DNA of 56,938 bases, taken from a virus. The notes below the pieces were generated by a model, which had not been told where the DNA came from, did not search any database, and saw only the letters and a list, made by a program, of their open reading frames with translations. This document shows, piece after piece, positions 50,606 to 56,938 of this stretch. Numbering within the stretch: position 1 is the stretch's first letter; every line of letters starts with the position of its first letter. The position numbers and the translations under genes were made by a program. Where the stretch lies: positions 1-56,938 of IMG/VR virus record IMGVR_UViG_3300030107_001272, one strand, 5' to 3'.

Positions 50606-50998
50606 ATGATATTAAAAGCAAAAAATAAACTGCCTGAATGGAATATTAAAGTTTTTAACTTAGATGAAGTTTATTGGGAGTTAGATGAATGTGCAATACA
50701 AGATAATAGATTTAGAAATGCTATAAATAAATCTTTAAATGAAAAAGGGATGCTTTGGCCTCCGATAGTTTGGTTACAAAAAACGTATTTAAAATATACA
50801 GAAGAACAATCACACAGAGTAGATCCAACTAAAGCACATGAACAGGGTTTAGAATATCGTTGTGCTATAGGAAATAATAGATTTAATTATGCTAAAGAAA
50901 ATGAGTACAAAAAAATAGAGTGTGTTTATGCACCTACATGGCAGGATAAAGATACAATTTTAAAAAGTACTTATATGGAATACTGTGTAGATTTTTAA
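50606..50998 (+). CDS. Hypothetical protein with ParB-like end
   Basis: 130 residues. IKVFNLDEVYWELDECAIQDNRFRNAINKSLNEKGMLWPPIVW, then EYRCAIGNNRFNYAKENEYKKIECVYAPTW resembles the ParB/sulfiredoxin pattern (GNNR...Y..IEC). Its codon use and helical, lysine-rich character differ from the Ser/Thr-rich genes around it. Possibly an accessory gene inserted in the virion module. Confidence 0.5.
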   Translation: MILKAKNKLPEWNIKVFNLDEVYWELDECAIQDNRFRNAINKSLNEKGMLWPPIVWLQKTYLKYTEEQSHRVDPTKAHEQGLEYRCAIGNNRFNYAKENEYKKIECVYAPTWQDKDTILKSTYMEYCVDF

Positions 50999-51008
50999 AG
51001 GATTTTTA

Positions 51009-51479
51009 ATGGCTATTACTACTGCGATATGTAATTCATTTAAAAGCGAATTACTCAAAGGCTATCACGATTTACACGGCAGTAGTACTATTAAGATGGC
51101 CTTGATTAAAGATAGCCCTAGTGGTACTTACAATAAGTCCACAACGAATTATACCAACGTAACAGGAAGTTCTGATGAGGTATCAGCTAGTGGAACAAAC
51201 TATTCCACAGGTGGATATACTCTAACTAATGTAGCTGTGTCGCTCTCTAGTGATACGGCTATTGTTGATTTTGACGATGTGGTAATATCAAGTGCATCAT
51301 TCTCTGCAGATGGTGCAATCATCTACGAGACAGAAGCTAGAGGTGAATCAGGTGCAACAGAAACTGGTAAGGCTATAGCAGTCATAGACTTTGGTGGAAC
51401 GCAAACATCTACTAATGGTACGTTTACAGTTAGCATACCATCAGCAGGTGCTTCAACAGCAATCATAAGGATCGCATAG
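51009..51479 (+). CDS. Hypothetical virion structural protein
   Basis: 156 residues. ITTAICNSFKSELLKGYHDLHGSSTIKMALIKDSPSGTYNKSTTNYTNV is a pattern I recall from many phage head or tail proteins. The rest is Ser/Thr beta sequence. Its TAG overlaps the GTG of the next fibre gene. Confidence 0.65.
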   Translation: MAITTAICNSFKSELLKGYHDLHGSSTIKMALIKDSPSGTYNKSTTNYTNVTGSSDEVSASGTNYSTGGYTLTNVAVSLSSDTAIVDFDDVVISSASFSADGAIIYETEARGESGATETGKAIAVIDFGGTQTSTNGTFTVSIPSAGASTAIIRIA

Positions 51480-53716
51480 TGGCTTTAGTTGTAAAAGACA
51501 GAGTTAAAGAAACAACCACAACAACTGGTACAGGTACAGTTACATTAGGTGGTGCTGTATCTGGGTTTCAAACTTTTACTTCAGTATTATCAAATGCTGA
51601 TACAACTTACTATGCTATTATAGATTATACTAATAATGAATTTGAAGTAGGACTAGGAACATTTACATCTAGTGGCACAACACTAGCACGTACAACCATA
51701 CTGGAAAGTTCTAACTCTGGTAGTGCAGTAGACTTTGGCAGTGGAACTAAAGAAGTCTTTATTACCTACCCTGCAGAAAAGTCTGTGTATCTTGATGCAA
51801 GTAACCAACTTGTAATCAATGGTACTGCAGTAACAGCTAGTGCAACTGACCTCAATCTTATTGATGGAATTACAAACGGCACAGTGATTGCAAGTAAAGC
51901 TATTATTACTGACAGCAATAAAGACATATCGGGTGGCCGTAACATTACAATCTCTGGTGAGTTAGATGCTGCTACTTTAGATATAAGTGGTAATGCTGAT
52001 ATTGATGGCACACTTGAAGCTGATGCCATAACTATAGATGGAGTAACACTAGTAGAAACAATCAGCGATACTGTTGGTGCAATGGTATCTAGTAATACTG
52101 AAACAAATATTACTGTTACCTATGATGACTCTGATAATACATTAGACTTTGTTATTGGAACACTTAATCAAGATACTACTGGTAATGCTGCTACAGCTAC
52201 TGCATTAGAAACTGCCAGAACAATACATGGTGTATCTTTTAATGGTACAGCTAACATAGATCTATCAGAGGTAATAGAAGATACTGTTGGTGCTATGTTT
52301 AGCTCTAATACAGAAACTAATATTACAGCTACGTATCAAGATGGCGATGGAACAATAGATTTAGTTATAGGTACGCTAAATCAAGACACAACAGGAACAG
52401 CCGATAACTTTACAGTAAGTGCTAATAACAGTGCAGATGAAACAGTCTATCCTGTATTTGTAGATGGAGCTACAGGAAGCCAAGGTGCAGAGACAGATAC
52501 TGGATTAACTTACAATCCCTCTAGTGGTATGCTTACCTCTACAGGGTTTACAGGTGCATTGACAGGTAATGCAAGTACAGCAACTACATTAGAAACTGCT
52601 AGAACCTTGGGTGGAGTTTCTTTTAATGGCTCTGCTAATATTAATCTTCCCGGTGTAAATACTGCAGGTAATCAAAATACAAGTGGGAATGCTGCTACAG
52701 CTACGTTATCTTCTACAGTTACAGTTACAGATAGTACAGCTAATACAAACTTTCCTGTCGTATTTCACGATGAAAGCAATTCTTTACTTGACGATACTGG
52801 AGCTTTAAGGTATAATCCAAGTACAGGTGAATTACTTGTACCAAAGCTAACAGTAGCAGGTGCAACAACAGTTGTTGATACTGTTACTATGAATGCATCT
52901 AATGCTATTATCTTTGAGGGTGCAACGGCTGATGCCCATGAAACTACATTAAGTATTGTAGATCCAACGGCTGATCATACACAATACCTAATCAATCAGG
53001 GTGGATATATACCTGTACTTTCTGCAGCGACTACAACAGCAATTACTTCTACACCTGCAGAACTCAACATCATGGATGGCGATACATCAGCTTCTTCTAC
53101 AACTGTAGCAGACGCAGATAGAGTTGTTCTTAACGACAATGGAACAATGAAGCAAGTTGCTGTAACAGATTTGTCAGCTTACTTTGACGATGAAATAACG
53201 GCAATGCCTAACTTAGTTACAACTGCTGCAACAACAGTAGGGGCATTAAACAGTGGAAGTATTACAAGTGGGTTTGGTACTATTGACACTGGTAGTTCTG
53301 CTATTACTACAACTGGCTTAATCTCTGGTGGCTCATTAGATATAGATGATGTTGTTATTAATGGTACAACTATTGGTCATACAAACGATAGTGACTTAAT
53401 TACTGTTGCAGATGGTCTTGTGACTATTGCAGGAGAGATTAGTACTACAACACTAGATATTGGTGGAACAAATGTCACTTCAACAGCAGCTGAACTAAAT
53501 ATACTTGATGGTGTAACTTCTACTGCTACTGAACTTAACATTATGGATGGAGATACTTCAGCATCCTCTACAACATTAGTAGATGCAGATAGGGTTGTAG
53601 CAAATGATAATGGTACTATGAAACAGGTTGCACTTACCGATATTAAAACTTACTTGACAACTGCAGGATACGCTTCACAAGATGACGCTACAGCATTAGC
53701 AATAGCATTAGGATAG
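51479..53716 (+). CDS. Repeat tail fibre without S74 domain
   Basis: 745 residues with a GTG start overlapping the previous stop. The N-terminus (VVKDRVKETTTTTGTGTVTLGGAVSGFQTF) is a phage fibre module. The body has repeats NITATYQDGDGTIDLVIGTLNQDT, ATELNIMDGDTSASSTT and a 140-residue block shared with the fibre at 5389. It ends GYASQDDATALAIALG, with no S74 signature and no zipper, so it may need another chaperone. Confidence 0.8.
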   Translation: MALVVKDRVKETTTTTGTGTVTLGGAVSGFQTFTSVLSNADTTYYAIIDYTNNEFEVGLGTFTSSGTTLARTTILESSNSGSAVDFGSGTKEVFITYPAEKSVYLDASNQLVINGTAVTASATDLNLIDGITNGTVIASKAIITDSNKDISGGRNITISGELDAATLDISGNADIDGTLEADAITIDGVTLVETISDTVGAMVSSNTETNITVTYDDSDNTLDFVIGTLNQDTTGNAATATALETARTIHGVSFNGTANIDLSEVIEDTVGAMFSSNTETNITATYQDGDGTIDLVIGTLNQDTTGTADNFTVSANNSADETVYPVFVDGATGSQGAETDTGLTYNPSSGMLTSTGFTGALTGNASTATTLETARTLGGVSFNGSANINLPGVNTAGNQNTSGNAATATLSSTVTVTDSTANTNFPVVFHDESNSLLDDTGALRYNPSTGELLVPKLTVAGATTVVDTVTMNASNAIIFEGATADAHETTLSIVDPTADHTQYLINQGGYIPVLSAATTTAITSTPAELNIMDGDTSASSTTVADADRVVLNDNGTMKQVAVTDLSAYFDDEITAMPNLVTTAATTVGALNSGSITSGFGTIDTGSSAITTTGLISGGSLDIDDVVINGTTIGHTNDSDLITVADGLVTIAGEISTTTLDIGGTNVTSTAAELNILDGVTSTATELNIMDGDTSASSTTLVDADRVVANDNGTMKQVALTDIKTYLTTAGYASQDDATALAIALG

Positions 53717-53719
53717 GAT

Positions 53720-54079
53720 ATGGCAAATACATTTAAAGTAGTTTCACATGATGTAATGCCTGCTTCAGCAGGTACACCAGAGGATCTATATACAACACCC
53801 TCAAGCACAACAACGGTTGTCTTGGGTTTAATATTATCTAACGTACACACTTCTCAAGTTACAGCATCAGTAAAACTTGTAAGTGATACATCTGGTGGTG
53901 GTAGAGCTGCAACAAATACTACAACCTTCTTGTTAAAAGATGCTCCTATTCCTGTAGGGTCTTCATTAGAAATACTTTCAGGTAATAAGGTAGTGTTAGA
54001 AACTACAGATCAAATAGAGATAGACTGTTCAGTGGCTGATAAAGTGTCAGCAACACTAAGCATTATGGAGATTACTTAA
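53720..54079 (+). CDS. Hypothetical beta-rich structural protein
   Basis: 119 residues, mostly strands (VVSHDVMPASAGTPEDLYTTPSSTTTVVLGLILSNVHTSQVTASVKLVSDT ... TLSIMEIT). Similar plan to the gene at 37226. Lies between two fibre genes with tight spacing. Probably a small fibre or head protein. Confidence 0.55.
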   Translation: MANTFKVVSHDVMPASAGTPEDLYTTPSSTTTVVLGLILSNVHTSQVTASVKLVSDTSGGGRAATNTTTFLLKDAPIPVGSSLEILSGNKVVLETTDQIEIDCSVADKVSATLSIMEIT

Positions 54080-56499
54080 TGGGTTACATTGGGTTAAGTG
54101 CTAGAAATGACATAAGGATTACCACGATTGGTAGTGCCAATCTAGATGGATCTGTTATTGTCAATGAGAGTAGTGCTGATAAAGACTTTAGAGTAGAGTC
54201 TGATGGTAATACTCACATGCTCTTTGTTAATGGTGGAAATAACTGCGTTGGTATTGGCAATGCAAGTCCTACCTCAACTTTACATATAAGTGGTACTGTT
54301 ACGGCAACTGGTGATCTTCAAGCCCCTGGAATTTATGTTGGAGCTACAAATACTAGTTATGATTTCTATAATAACGGTACTTCATATTTTAATGGTGTTG
54401 TAACCTTAGATAAAAACACTACTTGCAATGCTGATTTTCAAGCTGCAGGAGTTTATGTTGGGGCTACAAACACTAGCTATGATCTTTATAATAATGGTAC
54501 ATCTTATTTTAATGGTGCTGTAATTGTAGATGATAATCTAACCGTTAATGGTACAATAAATGGAGTAGGTATATCTTATAATATTGCTAATTTTAGTGAA
54601 AGTATGCTCATTAGCAATGATGCAGGTACAGGAACTTTAAGTACAGCTAGTAACAACACAGGCTTTGGACATGAAGTATTTGATGATTTAACAAGTGGCA
54701 ATAACAATACAGCAATAGGGCGTTCAGCAGGAGCAAAAGTTACATCAGGTAATGAAAATACACTTATAGGATCAAACGCAGGTGATGCAATAACTGACGC
54801 AGATTATAATGTAGCAATCGGTTATAATGCTTTAACAACTAACACGATAGGAAGTAAATCTATTGCAATAGGCCGTAACTCCCTTCTTTTTCAAATTCCT
54901 GACTCAGCTTTAGATTGTCATAATATAGCTATTGGTGATGGAGCAGGGTCACAAGTAACAACAGGTAGATTTAATGTTTTTATTGGTAATGATGCAGGTG
55001 ATAACTTTAATACTGGAGGAGCTAATACAGCAATAGGCCATGCTGCTTTAAGTGGAGATACCAAAGGTGATCAGAGCGTTGCCATAGGCACAGGCGCATT
55101 AAACGCTCAAAACTTTACCTCTGCTACTGATGCTTACAATACGGCTGTAGGGCGTTCAGCAGGTTTGTTGTTACAAACAGGCGTACAAAACACTATTATT
55201 GGTGCTTTAGCAGCTGATGCAGCAACTACTCCAGATACTTGTACTATTATAGGTTATCAAGCATGTGGTGATGGAGTTCTAACAGGAAACAGAAATGTTG
55301 TTATAGGTGGAAACGCAGGGTTGGGTCTGACCGAAGGAAGAGATAATGTAATAATTGGGAATAATGCAGTTGATGCTGATACTAAAGGTTGGGCAACTAC
55401 TGCTATAGGCTATTCTGCACTAGGCGCACAAACTTTTACTTCAGGTACAGAGGCAAACAACCAAAGTGACAATACAGCAGTAGGCTATTTTGCAGGTAGC
55501 TTAACTACAACAGGTAAGAAAAACACTTATATTGGCTCTTTAGCAGGTGATGATTGTATAGATGGCAGTTTCAATACTGCTATAGGGTATAATACTTTAA
55601 GTGCTGATCACGGAGATCACAACACAGTAGTTGGTAATCTTGCAGGAAATCTTTCTACAGGCACAAGAAACACTTTAGTTGGAAGTATGGCAGGTGATAA
55701 TTTAACTCTTGGTAATGATAATGTATGTCTTGGTGCTTATACTTTAGATGCAGGTAATACTGATTCACAGAATGTGGCTATAGGAACGTATGCATTAAAT
55801 AATCAAGTAGGGGGTGGAGGAAGTGCAAATGCAATGAACAACACTGCTGTTGGGTTTAATGCAGGAAGAAACCTTACTTCAGGATACTACAACACTTTTA
55901 TTGGTAATTCAGTTGCTACAGCAGGTACAGTTACTGGAACTGATAATACTATGATGGGTTATTTAGCAGCTTATTCTCTTAGTAGCGGTAGTAATAATCT
56001 ATGTTTAGGTAAAGAAGCAGGTCGTACAGGTAGTCCTGGTGGCAATGTAACTACTGGTTCTAATATTATTGTATTAGGAGATGAAAATATATCATCAGCT
56101 AATATACAAGTTGATTGGTCTGTAGCTTCTGATGAAAGAGATAAGACAGATTTTAATACACTGAACTTAGGTTTAGATTTTGTAAAAGCTATGAAACCAT
56201 ACACTTTTAAGTGGGATAAACGTTCTAAGTATGGTGATAAACATGCAGAGGATTATGATTTAGATGCAATAACTTCTGATGGTACTCATAAAGAAGATTG
56301 GTTAGATTTAGGTTTTAAAGCACAAGATGTTAAAGCACTAGAAGAAGCATCTAATTATAAGATTGCAGATAAAACAAACTTAACTGTAAGTGTTACGGAT
56401 GATGGCAAACAATATGGAATGAGGTACTCTAAGTTAGTTCCAATCCTAGTTAAAGCAATACAAGAACTAGAAGCTAAAGTAGCAAAGTTAGAGGAATAA
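54079..56499 (+). CDS. Tail fibre with S74 chaperone domain
   Basis: 806 residues. N-terminal head similar to that of the fibre at 428 (DKDFRVESDGNTHMLFVNGGNNCVGIG), then a direct repeat (GVYVGATNTSYDLYNNGTSYFNGAV, twice with small changes), a long array of NTAIG/NVAIG turns (about residues 195-665), and an S74 domain with S684-D-E-R-D-K689. Ends with LVPILVKAIQELEAKVAKLEE. Predicted self-cleavage between S684 and D685. TAATG-like overlap with the previous gene. Confidence 0.85.
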   Translation: MGYIGLSARNDIRITTIGSANLDGSVIVNESSADKDFRVESDGNTHMLFVNGGNNCVGIGNASPTSTLHISGTVTATGDLQAPGIYVGATNTSYDFYNNGTSYFNGVVTLDKNTTCNADFQAAGVYVGATNTSYDLYNNGTSYFNGAVIVDDNLTVNGTINGVGISYNIANFSESMLISNDAGTGTLSTASNNTGFGHEVFDDLTSGNNNTAIGRSAGAKVTSGNENTLIGSNAGDAITDADYNVAIGYNALTTNTIGSKSIAIGRNSLLFQIPDSALDCHNIAIGDGAGSQVTTGRFNVFIGNDAGDNFNTGGANTAIGHAALSGDTKGDQSVAIGTGALNAQNFTSATDAYNTAVGRSAGLLLQTGVQNTIIGALAADAATTPDTCTIIGYQACGDGVLTGNRNVVIGGNAGLGLTEGRDNVIIGNNAVDADTKGWATTAIGYSALGAQTFTSGTEANNQSDNTAVGYFAGSLTTTGKKNTYIGSLAGDDCIDGSFNTAIGYNTLSADHGDHNTVVGNLAGNLSTGTRNTLVGSMAGDNLTLGNDNVCLGAYTLDAGNTDSQNVAIGTYALNNQVGGGGSANAMNNTAVGFNAGRNLTSGYYNTFIGNSVATAGTVTGTDNTMMGYLAAYSLSSGSNNLCLGKEAGRTGSPGGNVTTGSNIIVLGDENISSANIQVDWSVASDERDKTDFNTLNLGLDFVKAMKPYTFKWDKRSKYGDKHAEDYDLDAITSDGTHKEDWLDLGFKAQDVKALEEASNYKIADKTNLTVSVTDDGKQYGMRYSKLVPILVKAIQELEAKVAKLEE

Positions 56500-56502
56500 C
56501 AT

Positions 56503-56938
56503 ATGCCCTATTTAGGTAAAACTCCATCTCAAGGTGTAAGATCTCGTTACCAGTTTACCCCTAACGCAGGTACAACTAGTCTCTCTGGTGCTGATGCCAA
56601 TGGAGATACCCTGACGTTTACTGATGGTAACTACGTGGATGTTTACCTCAATGGAGTTATGCTGAAAGCAGGAGTGGACTATGTAACAACCACAGCTAAT
56701 ACTATTGGTAGTCTTGCTGCTACTGTCGCTAGTGATGTTGTGGATGTAATCGTGTACGACACCTTCAGTCTTTTTGGTGGTACACTTGAGGGTAATGTTA
56801 AAGTAAATAATGGTACGCTTAATGTAACAGGTGCAACAGATCTTGACAGTACACTTAATGTGGATGGTGCTAGTACTTTTGGTGGTGTGCTAAAAGCCCC
56901 TGATGGTTCTAACTCTGCCCCTGCCTATACATTTTCAG
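56503..56938 (+). CDS. Tail fibre protein, N-terminal fragment (3' truncated)
   Basis: 145 codons visible, open to the right edge. MPYLGKTPSQGVRSRYQFTPNAGTTSLSGADANGDTLTFTDGNYVDVYLNGVMLKAGVDYVTT is the N-terminal fibre module often found in marine podoviruses as I recall. It ends in KAPDGSNSAPAYTFS, after which a GDxxTGIY segment and an S74 domain would be expected. Probably the missing front of the gene cut at the left edge. Confidence 0.75.
   Translation, partial: MPYLGKTPSQGVRSRYQFTPNAGTTSLSGADANGDTLTFTDGNYVDVYLNGVMLKAGVDYVTTTANTIGSLAATVASDVVDVIVYDTFSLFGGTLEGNVKVNNGTLNVTGATDLDSTLNVDGASTFGGVLKAPDGSNSAPAYTFS

Noticed and set aside
1-56938. Direct in-frame join of the two window ends into one complete fibre
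   Set aside because: The frame fits (one base at the right end plus two at the left), but the product would lack the S74 signature and has an abrupt change after YTFS. A one-in-three frame match is not evidence.
1-56938. tRNA, rRNA, CRISPR array, insertion sequence
   Set aside because: No cloverleaf, repeat-spacer array or transposase was seen by eye. A tRNAscan run would settle the tRNA question.

Overview
The window is a near-complete genome of a tailed phage with a podovirus-type virion, probably infecting a marine bacterium. The virion genes include TerL, an SU10/P22-like portal, a head-tail adaptor, a nozzle-like protein, a very large internal protein and several endosialidase-chaperone (peptidase S74) tail fibres. 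I see no tail tube, sheath or tape-measure gene. The DNA is AT-rich and very densely packed, with many TAATG and ATGA start/stop overlaps. The marine assignment is inference: the gene set resembles what I recall of uncultured marine podoviruses. I see no rRNA, tRNA or CRISPR array. I also see no phage RNA polymerase, which fits the several host-type (sigma70-like) promoters.

Layout. The virion module runs rightward from about 35.6 kb to the right end, and continues from position 1 to 16399. The right end breaks inside the 5' part of a tail-fibre gene (56503 onward) and the left end starts inside the 3' part of such a gene. The genome is therefore probably circular or circularly permuted, with a gap in that gene. 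The replication and metabolism module runs leftward from 34954 to 16400. The two modules converge with no spacer at 16399/16400. They diverge from a roughly 650-bp AT-rich region (34955-35601) that holds two opposed promoters, several inverted repeats and short iterated motifs.

Leftward module, in transcription order: early small genes; a C5 cytosine methyltransferase whose motif I is at its C-terminus (circularly permuted); a PAPS-reductase-like protein; a HAD phosphatase; a SleB-type cell-wall hydrolase; a DUF932-like protein; a degenerate tyrosine recombinase; a separate primase and DnaB-type helicase; a GIY-YIG nuclease; a family A DNA polymerase with a zinc-ribbon insertion; an acidic-tailed putative ssDNA-binding protein; a Cas4/RecB-like exonuclease; a T7-like endonuclease I; a DUF3310 protein; a B12-dependent class II ribonucleotide reductase; and a MazG-type pyrophosphohydrolase. 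These supply nucleotides, copy DNA and resolve recombination intermediates.

Rightward module: a run of tiny basic or membrane proteins, a LysM protein, holin candidates, an M15 peptidase endolysin, TerS-like and TerL, portal, scaffold, major capsid protein, then a repeat-rich set of paralogous tail-fibre genes. After the origin come the adaptor, the nozzle protein, a further S74 fibre and large internal virion proteins.

The most notable observations are the circularly permuted methyltransferase, a 14-bp palindrome repeated five times in the early region (four copies just upstream of start codons), the recombinase lacking the usual HxxR histidine while embedded in the replication operon, and the family of fibre paralogues that share protein sequence but differ at many synonymous sites.
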